NCBI GenBank assembly: GCA_964436335.1
Contig: CAYTCD010000072.1
Coordinates: forward strand, 1 to 9,070
Source: Pullibacteroides sp964436335
GTDB taxonomy: Bacteria > Bacteroidota > Bacteroidia > Bacteroidales > P3
DNA length: 9,070 nt
Reading direction: 5' to 3'
This document shows positions 1-6,816 of this stretch, in pieces. The position numbers and the translations under genes were made by a program. The notes beneath the pieces are model-generated. The model made no database searches and was not told the origin of the DNA. It was given only the letters and a program-made list of their open reading frames with translations. Position 1 is the stretch's first letter. Each line of letters opens with the position of its first letter.

Positions 1-36
1 AACGTCTGAGCAGATGTCTCGTACCGTATCCTGAAC

Positions 37-552
37 ATGAAAGGGGAGGGTGTCTATCGGAAAGGCCCTATTGAAGCCGGCAAACAGACAATGGTGAATG
101 ATACGGTTGTATTGGACAACAACGGTATCTATTGTCTGGAATTTTTAGATGAGTGGCACGATGGCTGGCAGGTGGCTCCCAAAGGTTCCTATAAAGTAAG
201 GGACGGGAAAGGAAAACTTATCGGACAGAATTATTCGGTAACGGGCAGCGGATCATACCTTTTTCTTGATCTACAAGAGGATGTTTCCACGGATAATGTC
301 CGGAATACACCTCTCCAATATCTTGGAGTAAAGAGTGTTGAAGGCGGCTTCAGTGTATCCAATCCATCTTCGCTTTGTATAGAAGGCGTGGAAGTGTATG
401 CCGTGGACGGGAAATGTCTGTATAAAGAAAGCATGCATACGGTAACGGATGTAAGGATTCGCTTCATACCGGCTACCACACAGATATGCATTGTAGGAGT
501 CAGGACCGATTATGGTATCCGCTATTTTAAATTATTGAAAAATAAAAGATAA
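37..552 (+). CDS. C-terminal part of a surface protein with T9SS-like sorting domain, probably disrupted
   Basis: From the first ATG this encodes 171 residues with no signal peptide. Residues 1-80 form a beta-rich module around D38-E-W-H-D42-G-W44, resembling the 'Y-L-x-x-x-D-x-x-x-DGW' modules of Bacteroidota extracellular proteins. Residues 96-171 form a C-terminal domain related to that of the next gene (N109-P110, I115-E-G-V118, D124-G125, a terminal Y-F-K-L-L), ending in a Lys/Arg-rich tail as many type IX secretion (T9SS) cargo do. The frame stays open upstream of the ATG as far as codon 10-12, and those codons (ADVSYRILN) read like the first strand of the DGW module. An in-frame TGA at 7-9 then interrupts. 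I infer the 3' end of a larger exported-protein gene broken by a nonsense mutation or frameshift. A genuine short cytoplasmic protein starting at 37 is less likely. No promoter is visible. Only 27 bases separate it from the next gene, suggesting co-transcription. Confidence 0.6.
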   Translation: MKGEGVYRKGPIEAGKQTMVNDTVVLDNNGIYCLEFLDEWHDGWQVAPKGSYKVRDGKGKLIGQNYSVTGSGSYLFLDLQEDVSTDNVRNTPLQYLGVKSVEGGFSVSNPSSLCIEGVEVYAVDGKCLYKESMHTVTDVRIRFIPATTQICIVGVRTDYGIRYFKLLKNKR

Positions 553-579
553 ATAAGAGTTAACTAAAAACAGGAAACA

Positions 580-3500
580 ATGAAAAAGTTATTCTTGCAG
601 GTGCTTCTGAGCATTTTTTGCGTTGGCTGGGTGTCGGCGCAGAGCAGCGTTGCGTACTATGATTTCAAAGCGGTACAAGGTGACACTTATACGGCTTTGG
701 GAGATGATGCCACGGCATTGACCCGGACCACAGAGGTGGGTGATGCGGTGTATCCGCTTACGCTCTTCAATGAAAATGAAAGTGATTTTGCAGCGCAACA
801 GGTAACTACGATGGCCGGTAGTCCCATCGGATTTTATTTTAATTTCGATGGCAAGGTATATGACAAATTCGTGGTTGTGGGAGCCGGTTTCATCTACTTG
901 GGTCTAAAAACCGAAACACAGGTGAATGTGGATTTGAGAAAAGGGATACCGAATGTAAGCAATATTTATACAGGTGCCTATCCCAGTATCGGGGTTTCTG
1001 CGAGCGACAGTGTCCGTTGTGTCGCTCCTCTCAAATACCAGCTTACCGGAGACGAAGGCAGTCGGGTCCTGACGGTGGAGTTTTCGGTAAACTATAAAGA
1101 CATGGATTTGGATTGGCATTATCAGATACGGTTGTATGAAGCAGACAGCAAAATTGAGATGTTGTTTGATGAACTTACGATGAACTTCTGGGCAGAAAGA
1201 CTTGCCGTAGGGCTGGCGGGTGAAACATCCATGCATTACAGGTCTGTAGCTGACGATGATTTTGTGCAGACCAATTTGAATACAACTACAGGTGTACCTA
1301 TGATTTCAAACAAAAAGTTTGTAAAAGGACTGCAGTACATCTTTTCCAGGCCGGCCGAATGTGCCAACCCGACGGCTACGGTTCAATTTACCTCGACCGC
1401 GGTAACTTCCACCTCCGTTTATTTGAAAGGCGTTCTTTCAGCAACGGATGCCGATGCCTATATGGTTGTGGCATCAACGGGTTCCATTACGGGAGATCCC
1501 GTTGACGGTACAACCTACAAGGTGGGCGATGCGTTGGCGGGAGGAACCGTGCTTGCCATCAAAGACCTTGCTGCCGGTACAACGGAATTCGGTGAACAGC
1601 ACGGCAGTGAATATGAAGATGGTCTGGAACCGAATACTTCTTACTACTATGCCGTATGGCTTTATAAGTACAAATGTTCAGGTGATGTAAGATACGGAGA
1701 CAGATTCTCCTTGCAAGCCACTACCCGGACCACTGCGCCGGCATCGCTCGGTTTTATATCGGTTTCCGACACCGAAATAAAACTCAAGGCAACGGCCAAC
1801 AGCCTTGGACAGGATATTCTGGTGGCTGTTACGAACGTGAATGGAAAAGACCAAAACAATAACACCCGCAACAAGGGAGATTTCGGTATTCCCGCCGCCG
1901 GTGCTAAAGTAGGCGATACCATTTTTAAGACGGACGGATCTTTCGGCGGCAAGGTTATATATAAAGGTGCGGCAACCGGTGAAATCACCTGTGCGGATGT
2001 AACCGATAACCGTTTGTATCACTTTGGCGCCTTCAGCAAGGATGCGGAAGGAAACTATTCGTCTGTCTTTGCCCAGGCTGATACCCTTTCTTCCGCCAAG
2101 CTTCCATTTTATGAAGATTTTGCCAACTTGATTGCTATCGAGGAAATAGGTTGGGCAGGCAGCACGAATTTTTCGAAAGCCCAAAGCGGCATACAGTGTG
2201 ATCTTCTCGAAGTAACCACCGATACTGTGCGTCGTGTAGATTTGGGTTTTCCTGTAATGGATTACCCTGAAAAACCGGTACGGGTGGTGCTTTCTTATCT
2301 GATGACAGCTTATGAAGGAAGGGTTAATGCGGGGTACAAGGCGGCCAAATGGAGCGAAACAGACTCTTTGGTATTTGAAGTGAGCACCGATGGCGGTCTT
2401 ACATATAAACCGGCTTATGCCATTACTAAGTTGAACGCGGATGATTTTCCTTCCACTTCCGAATTTCTTTCACGGGAAATCACGATAAAGGGTTTTGGCA
2501 ATGCCAAACAGGCTAAATTGCGTATGCGCTGGATGAGTTCCCAAAAATCGAGACATCTCCTTCGCATTGCCTCTGTTCGTTTGTTTGAAATGCCTGAATG
2601 TGATTATCCGACAACACCTCTTGTTGATTCTATAGTGGGGAGTGAGGCTTTGGTTAGCTGGATGGCGGGCCAAAGCGAAGAAAAAACCTGGAATCTGGGT
2701 TATGCGTCCAAAAATGGGGAAGATTACGGTGAATGGACAACCATAGAGAGTGTTTCCGCAACTTCGTATCTTTTGAACGATTTGCAGAGCAATACCGTTT
2801 ATAAAGTGCGTGTACAGGCGGTTTGCGGTGTGGGTTCGGTAAGCACATGGGTGGAATCTTCCGAATTCACTTCCGGATGGTCCGCTCCGTTTATCGAAGA
2901 TTTCAACAATCTTTCGCTCGTTAATCGGCGGATTGTCTTGCCTAACGGTTGGGATATAAAGCAACAGTCCGGGAATATTCCCGACACCCTGAGTGTCGAA
3001 ACAATGTCAACGGGTAATGGTTATTTTTATACGTGGAAGAAAACACAGCAAGCCATTCCCGGAACAGACAACGGTACCATTACTTTCCCCGTGGGAACAA
3101 TGGCTTCGGCTACTTCCGTTATGTGTTTACCTATAATCCGGCTCGATGCAGACGAAACTGCAAATTTTGTTTTCGATGCAGCTTACGGTAGCTTTTCATC
3201 CAATACTTTTGAGGCGGTAGGGACCGCAGCGAACGAAAACTACCGGATGTATCTGTGGGTATCGACCGACGGAGGCAAGACTTTTGTGAACAAAGACACT
3301 TTGAGGTCATGGACGGCCAACGAAATGGCGGCTTTTGGCGATTCCACGCATATTCAAGTGGATTTGTCGGCCTATGCCGGGAAAGACATCGTATTAGCCA
3401 TCGGCGTTACGGGTGTTTTGCGTTCCAGCGCCGAAATGCTTTGGTTGGACAATATGGGTATTGTGTATGCTTGTCCGCTTGCTAAAAAACTTACGGTAAA

Positions 3501-4809
3501 AGATATTACCCGTACTACGGCAACCGTTGTCTGGAATGCGGATCCTACCGTAAGCGCATGGATTGTGAAACTCAACCAAGGAGAAACGGAAATCACAGAA
3601 GAAACCGTTACGGGAAACACGTTCCAGTTCACCGAATTGGAAGAAGCCACGGACTATACCGTTTCGGTGGGACATATCTGTGGCGAGGAAGAAGATCCTT
3701 CCCGTTGGGCTACGCTCAGTTTTACCACGGGTGGTGTGCAATGCGATGCAATCACGGATCTTACCGTATCGGAAATCACGCGCAATTCGGCCCGACTTGC
3801 ATGGAATGGCGAAGCCTTGCGTTACCGTATCCGTATCCGCGCCGTTTCGCAGGAACAATACGCCTACTATACCACAGACATTGCCGAATATGAATTTGAA
3901 AATCTTTTGTCTGACCGGGAATATGAGGGCGGTGTTCAGTCGATATGCGGTGAAGCGATAACCGATACAAGCGCGTATGTGTCTTTTGAAAATTTCACAA
4001 CCACCGGCATCACTTGTTTCGCACCTACCGAAATCAGCGTTGAACCTGCTTACGCCACGGCGGTTGTTTCTTGGACGGGCGATGCAGATGATTATCAGCT
4101 TGCCTATCGGAAAGATGGAACAACCCAGATTTTGGGAATCTATTTTGCTGTGGGAACCAAAACCTATACGCTTGCCGGTTTGACCGAAAAGACACCGTAC
4201 GAAGTGCGTGTGCGCAGTATCTGTGCGGCAGGCGATACGAGTGTGTGGAGCGATTGGGAAGGTTTCACCACTGTCGAAACGCCGGTCTGTCCCGCTCCCG
4301 CCGATTTGAAAGTCGAATCGATTACCGAAACTTCGGCCCGCCTTGCATGGACATGCACCGATGAAAATGCCGGCTTCATTTTGCGTTATCGCGAAAGTTC
4401 GGTTACTGTTTGGGACAGTGTGAAGGATCTGGAAGAAAACAGTTACGAACTCACCGACTTGAAACAGAATACGGCCTATTCGTGGGCGGTGCTTACCGCA
4501 TGTACGGGCAATCGTTACAGCGGTTGGACAAGCAGTACTTTTACCACACTCGAAGAAACTGCCAATGAGGCCGGGTTTTCCGCCGCTTTTAAGGTGTATG
4601 CCACCAAGGGGCAGATTCATGTGCTCAATCCGGGTGCCTTGTGGATCGACGGCGTACGTGTAGTCGGCACCGATGGCGTTTTATTGGATCAATACAAGGT
4701 AAAGAGCAATGAAAACCTTCTCCTTACTACCGGAAAAACCGCGAAGGTTGCTGTGGTGATTGTTGAACATAACGGCAAGACGGCGCAGTACAAGGTTTTC
4801 CTGCCGTAA
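580..4809 (+). CDS. Large secreted multi-domain FN3 / jelly-roll adhesin-like protein with T9SS-like C-terminal domain
   Basis: This encodes 1409 residues. Residues 1-20 are a signal peptide ending V-S-A, with Gln21 next, fitting the Bacteroidetes Q-rule (signal peptidase I cleavage, then pyroglutamate formation). Residues 22-260 are a beta-rich domain with the F-Y-F-N-F-D-G-K / F-I-Y-L-G pattern common in this phylum. Two FN3-like modules follow (about 261-385 and 386-506). A jelly-roll-like domain starts at the LPFYEDF motif (about 508-672), then FN3 (674-768), a second jelly-roll-like domain starting APFIEDF (769-964), and four FN3 modules (965-1050, 1055-1142, 1146-1231, 1237-1323). Each of the last five FN3 modules begins with a Cys (674, 965, 1055, 1146, 1237) and has a second Cys near its F strand, so one disulfide per module is likely. 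Residues 1340-1409 are a T9SS-like sorting domain. I infer export and surface attachment with a binding or adhesive role. No catalytic motif is visible and the ligand is unknown. AGGAAACA precedes the ATG. Confidence 0.9.
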   Translation: MKKLFLQVLLSIFCVGWVSAQSSVAYYDFKAVQGDTYTALGDDATALTRTTEVGDAVYPLTLFNENESDFAAQQVTTMAGSPIGFYFNFDGKVYDKFVVVGAGFIYLGLKTETQVNVDLRKGIPNVSNIYTGAYPSIGVSASDSVRCVAPLKYQLTGDEGSRVLTVEFSVNYKDMDLDWHYQIRLYEADSKIEMLFDELTMNFWAERLAVGLAGETSMHYRSVADDDFVQTNLNTTTGVPMISNKKFVKGLQYIFSRPAECANPTATVQFTSTAVTSTSVYLKGVLSATDADAYMVVASTGSITGDPVDGTTYKVGDALAGGTVLAIKDLAAGTTEFGEQHGSEYEDGLEPNTSYYYAVWLYKYKCSGDVRYGDRFSLQATTRTTAPASLGFISVSDTEIKLKATANSLGQDILVAVTNVNGKDQNNNTRNKGDFGIPAAGAKVGDTIFKTDGSFGGKVIYKGAATGEITCADVTDNRLYHFGAFSKDAEGNYSSVFAQADTLSSAKLPFYEDFANLIAIEEIGWAGSTNFSKAQSGIQCDLLEVTTDTVRRVDLGFPVMDYPEKPVRVVLSYLMTAYEGRVNAGYKAAKWSETDSLVFEVSTDGGLTYKPAYAITKLNADDFPSTSEFLSREITIKGFGNAKQAKLRMRWMSSQKSRHLLRIASVRLFEMPECDYPTTPLVDSIVGSEALVSWMAGQSEEKTWNLGYASKNGEDYGEWTTIESVSATSYLLNDLQSNTVYKVRVQAVCGVGSVSTWVESSEFTSGWSAPFIEDFNNLSLVNRRIVLPNGWDIKQQSGNIPDTLSVETMSTGNGYFYTWKKTQQAIPGTDNGTITFPVGTMASATSVMCLPIIRLDADETANFVFDAAYGSFSSNTFEAVGTAANENYRMYLWVSTDGGKTFVNKDTLRSWTANEMAAFGDSTHIQVDLSAYAGKDIVLAIGVTGVLRSSAEMLWLDNMGIVYACPLAKKLTVKDITRTTATVVWNADPTVSAWIVKLNQGETEITEETVTGNTFQFTELEEATDYTVSVGHICGEEEDPSRWATLSFTTGGVQCDAITDLTVSEITRNSARLAWNGEALRYRIRIRAVSQEQYAYYTTDIAEYEFENLLSDREYEGGVQSICGEAITDTSAYVSFENFTTTGITCFAPTEISVEPAYATAVVSWTGDADDYQLAYRKDGTTQILGIYFAVGTKTYTLAGLTEKTPYEVRVRSICAAGDTSVWSDWEGFTTVETPVCPAPADLKVESITETSARLAWTCTDENAGFILRYRESSVTVWDSVKDLEENSYELTDLKQNTAYSWAVLTACTGNRYSGWTSSTFTTLEETANEAGFSAAFKVYATKGQIHVLNPGALWIDGVRVVGTDGVLLDQYKVKSNENLLLTTGKTAKVAVVIVEHNGKTAQYKVFLP
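3786..4351 (+). repeat. Diverged repeat of FN3 modules within the large surface protein
   Basis: Bases 3786-3805 and 4332-4351 are identical at 19 of 20 positions (one A/C difference). Both encode the S-A-R-L-A-W strand of an FN3 module. They lie 546 bases (182 codons, two module lengths) apart. This suggests that the C-terminal FN3 array grew by duplication of modules within the gene. The rest of the two modules has diverged at the DNA level, so this is not a fresh tandem repeat. Confidence 0.6.
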
Positions 4810-4841
4810 ACACGATGTTCGGTAGCTCTGTTGAGGTGAAG

Positions 4842-4876
4842 AAAACGCCGTGCAGTATTGACTGCACGGCGTTTTT
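4842..4876. terminator. Strong bidirectional intrinsic terminator between the surface-protein gene and pyrC
   Basis: Arms 4842-4856 (AAAACGCCGTGCAGT) and 4861-4875 are perfect 15-bp inverted complements around the loop ATTG (4857-4860). A T run follows on the + strand (4872-4876), and the A run of the left arm gives a T run on the - strand. It sits between two convergent stop codons (4809 and 4898) and can serve both genes. Confidence 0.93.
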
Positions 4877-4897
4877 ATTTATGGAGAAAATGTCTGA

Positions 4898-6235
4898 TTA
4901 TTTGAACCGCAGCCTTTCTCCCCGATAGTAGGGCAGGAATATTTCACCGTTTTGATGCACAAGATTGCCGTTTACAAAGGTCATCAGGACTTTGCCGTGT
5001 AAACTTTGGCCCTCAAGCGGCGACCATGCGCATTTATAGGCAATGTTTTCTTTTTCTACCGTCCATACTGCCTGCGGATCCACAATTGCAAGATCGGCGG
5101 CGTAACCGGATCGCAGGAAACCTCTTTTCTCAATGCCGAAAAGTTTTGCCGGGCGGTGGCTCATGGCCTCTACCACTTCGGGTAGTGTAAAAATTTCCCG
5201 ATGAACCAATTCCAGCATCATGGGGAGACTATGCTGTACACCGGGGGTACCGGAGGGACAGGAAAAGTAGGGTTTCCGTTTTTCATCCAAGGTATGGGGT
5301 GCATGGTCTGTAGATACAGTCAGTTTTCCTGTTTTTACCGCTTGGCGCAACGCGTTGCGGTCTTGCGGCGTTTTGATGGCCGGATTGCACTTTATCCGCC
5401 AGGCCTTGGAAGGGTAATCCTCTTGGCTAAACCATAGGTAGTTGGTGCATATTTCACCCGAAACCAATTTGTGATCAAGCAATTCAAGTTCTTTGGCCGT
5501 AGAGATGTGAAGTAGATGAAAACGGGAGTGATGCTTGTGGGCTAACCCGACAGCAAAGGCCGATGAGCGAAAACAAGCCTCTTCGTTGCGGATTCGGGAA
5601 TGCACCTCAAAAGGCGCATCCTCTCCGTAACCGGCCTTGAAGGCCACCATGTTCCGGTTTATTGTTTCCTCATCCTCACAGTGAGCCGCAATCAGGGCGG
5701 GTGTATGCTTGAAGAGCGTTTCCAGATATTCGGGATTCCGCACCAGCATGTTGCCTGTGGAAGAACCCAAAAACAGTTTGATGCCGCATACTGAACGCGG
5801 ATCTGTTTTCAACACTTCGTCTAAGTTGTCTTCACTGCATCCCATGTAGAAAGAGTAGTTGACAAGGCTCGCTTGCGCGGCCATCGCGTATTTCTCTTCC
5901 AACAGGCTTTGGGTGAGGGTTTGCGGCAAGGTGTTGGGCATATCCATAAAAGAGGTTATGCCTCCCTTGAGCGCGGCGGTAGATTCGGTGGTTATATCGC
6001 CTTTATGGGTAAGCCCGGGTTGGCGGAAATGCACATGGCTGTCGATAGCGCCCGGCAGAATATAGTTCCCATGCAGGTCAATAGCCTGACACTCGGCCTG
6101 ACATCGCATGGCCATATCCTGTATTTCATCCTTTTCCTCAAAAACCGATTCGATGAGCCCGTCTTTCAGTCGCAGTCCACCCTTGAAACATTTACCCTCG
6201 TTTACCACAAAGGCATTGTAGAGGAGGTAGTTCAT
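4898..6235 (-). CDS. pyrC: Dihydroorotase (type I, amidohydrolase superfamily)
   Basis: This 445-residue enzyme interconverts N-carbamoyl-aspartate and dihydroorotate, the third step of de novo pyrimidine synthesis in the cytoplasm. The amidohydrolase metal-site signature is complete: H67-x-H69-x-R71 in PGAIDSHVHFRQPG, K153 in GIKLFLGSSTG (the expected carboxylated lysine), H185 (AAHCEDE), H243 (LLHIST) and D310 (STDHAPHT). The MPNTLP segment (99-104) and the N- and C-terminal beta-sandwich strands are also present, so it looks full length and intact. The wording of the motifs (PGLTHKGDITTES, NYSFYMG, LFLGSSTGNML) matches Bacteroidales dihydroorotases rather than hydantoinases or allantoinases, which are the main alternative families. 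The start is the ATG at 6235-6233. It is transcribed in the same direction as metK but separated from it by two terminator-like hairpins, so it probably has its own promoter. It converges on the surface-protein gene. Confidence 0.95.
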   Translation of the reverse strand: MNYLLYNAFVVNEGKCFKGGLRLKDGLIESVFEEKDEIQDMAMRCQAECQAIDLHGNYILPGAIDSHVHFRQPGLTHKGDITTESTAALKGGITSFMDMPNTLPQTLTQSLLEEKYAMAAQASLVNYSFYMGCSEDNLDEVLKTDPRSVCGIKLFLGSSTGNMLVRNPEYLETLFKHTPALIAAHCEDEETINRNMVAFKAGYGEDAPFEVHSRIRNEEACFRSSAFAVGLAHKHHSRFHLLHISTAKELELLDHKLVSGEICTNYLWFSQEDYPSKAWRIKCNPAIKTPQDRNALRQAVKTGKLTVSTDHAPHTLDEKRKPYFSCPSGTPGVQHSLPMMLELVHREIFTLPEVVEAMSHRPAKLFGIEKRGFLRSGYAADLAIVDPQAVWTVEKENIAYKCAWSPLEGQSLHGKVLMTFVNGNLVHQNGEIFLPYYRGERLRFK

Positions 6236-6287
6236 AAAGCAAGTTTTTTACCGCATTCTTTTCTAGACAAAGAAACAAGAAAAGGTG

Positions 6288-6295
6288 CAAATAAA
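6288..6295 (-). promoter_or_regulatory. Weak candidate -7 box for pyrC
   Basis: On the - strand these bases read TTTATTTG, one mismatch from the Bacteroides -7 pattern TAnnTTTG, and lie about 53 bases before the pyrC ATG. No TTTG -33 element is visible at the expected distance. A similar TTTCTTTG at 6275-6268 is an equally weak alternative. This is reported because an upstream terminator implies that pyrC needs a promoter here. Confidence 0.25.
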
Positions 6296-6319
6296 AAAAC
6301 CGCCCGACCAGGATTTTTT
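6293..6319. terminator. Probable terminator after the DUF1566 remnant
   Basis: Seven A bases plus CC (6293-6301) face GG-A-TTTTTT (6311-6319) around a GC-rich loop, giving an imperfect hairpin bounded by A and T runs on either strand. It overlaps the TAA stop of the DUF1566 remnant (6320-6318). The stem has a mismatch, so it is much weaker than the other two terminators in the window. Confidence 0.4.
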
Positions 6320-6692
6320 AGAACGCCCGCACAGCCACCACTACAGCAGTTTCGTTTTTATCTTCGGTATCGATACTTCCCCCGCTTGACACGTTAAAAG
6401 CCTCTTTCTTATCATGTTCATTGCTACTCCAAAACCAACGCCCGTCCAAAGGAGCTCCCCCGTTAGTCATACGCGCCTTGGAGATAATTCCATTGCCGCG
6501 TTTCTTCTCATTCGCCACCGTCAATAGGTAATACAATTCTCCGGCTGAAGGCAAATACCAACCATAACCATGATTCATACACCAACTGGCGGCTGGAGCC
6601 ATCATTCCTATCTGATTCACAATAGAACGCGTTTGTTCCAATCCTTTCCCTTTGATAAAATAATTGGAAGCCGAAATGAGGCATATCGGCAT
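6318..6692 (-). CDS. Probable 5'-truncated DUF1566 (Lcl C-terminal-like) domain protein
   Basis: From the ATG at 6692 this encodes 124 residues. The frame is open back to 6752, where a TGA lies, and a TTG at 6707 would give 129. The C-terminal 100 residues match the pattern of DUF1566 domains common in Bacteroidales cell-envelope proteins: K-G-x-E-Q-T-R-x-I, A-P-A-A-S-W-C, G-Y-G-W-Y-L-P-S-A-G-E-L, R-W-F-W-S-S-N-E, and the terminal V-A-V-R-A-F. The function of this domain is not established. Family members normally carry a signal or lipoprotein peptide and more sequence before this point. Here the first 15-20 residues look unrelated, no signal peptide or lipobox is present, and the metK terminator lies only about 70 bases upstream, with no recognisable promoter. 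I infer the remnant of a longer gene whose 5' part was lost. A short functional protein is possible but less likely. Confidence 0.6.
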   Translation of the reverse strand: MPICLISASNYFIKGKGLEQTRSIVNQIGMMAPAASWCMNHGYGWYLPSAGELYYLLTVANEKKRGNGIISKARMTNGGAPLDGRWFWSSNEHDKKEAFNVSSGGSIDTEDKNETAVVVAVRAF

Positions 6693-6759
6693 ATAAAAAG
6701 TTATCAACAGGAATCTTATATGTTCTTTGGTGAAAAGAAGAAATGGGGAAATTCAACCT

Positions 6760-6800
6760 AAAAACGGGCAACAAGTCCATAGAACCTGTTACCCGTTTTT
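6760..6800. terminator. Intrinsic terminator downstream of metK
   Basis: Arms AAAAACGGG (6760-6768) and CCCGTTTTT (6792-6800) pair perfectly. After one C/A mismatch the stem continues with AACA (6770-6773) and TGTT (6787-6790). T runs are present on both strands. It begins 17 bases beyond the metK stop, so it most likely ends the metK transcript and isolates it from the DUF1566 remnant and pyrC. Confidence 0.88.
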
Positions 6801-6816
6801 ATTCAATACAGGAATG

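Noticed and set aside
1..552. Possible recoding of TGA as a sense codon, since all visible genes stop at TAA and a TGA interrupts the first gene
   Set aside because: The 1409-, 445- and 429-codon genes contain many Trp codons, all TGG, and no in-frame TGA. A local mutation explains the single case better.
3394..4620. A 408-codon open frame on the - strand opposite the large surface-protein gene
   Set aside because: Its product is low-complexity and resembles no family. The + strand frame has a signal peptide, clear FN3 modules and a terminator, so the antisense frame is a by-product of codon use.
6508..6780. A 90-codon - strand frame overlapping the DUF1566 remnant, considered as its missing 5' part after a frameshift
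   Set aside because: Its product shows none of the expected DUF1566 N-terminal sequence, so a simple frameshift does not restore a longer protein.
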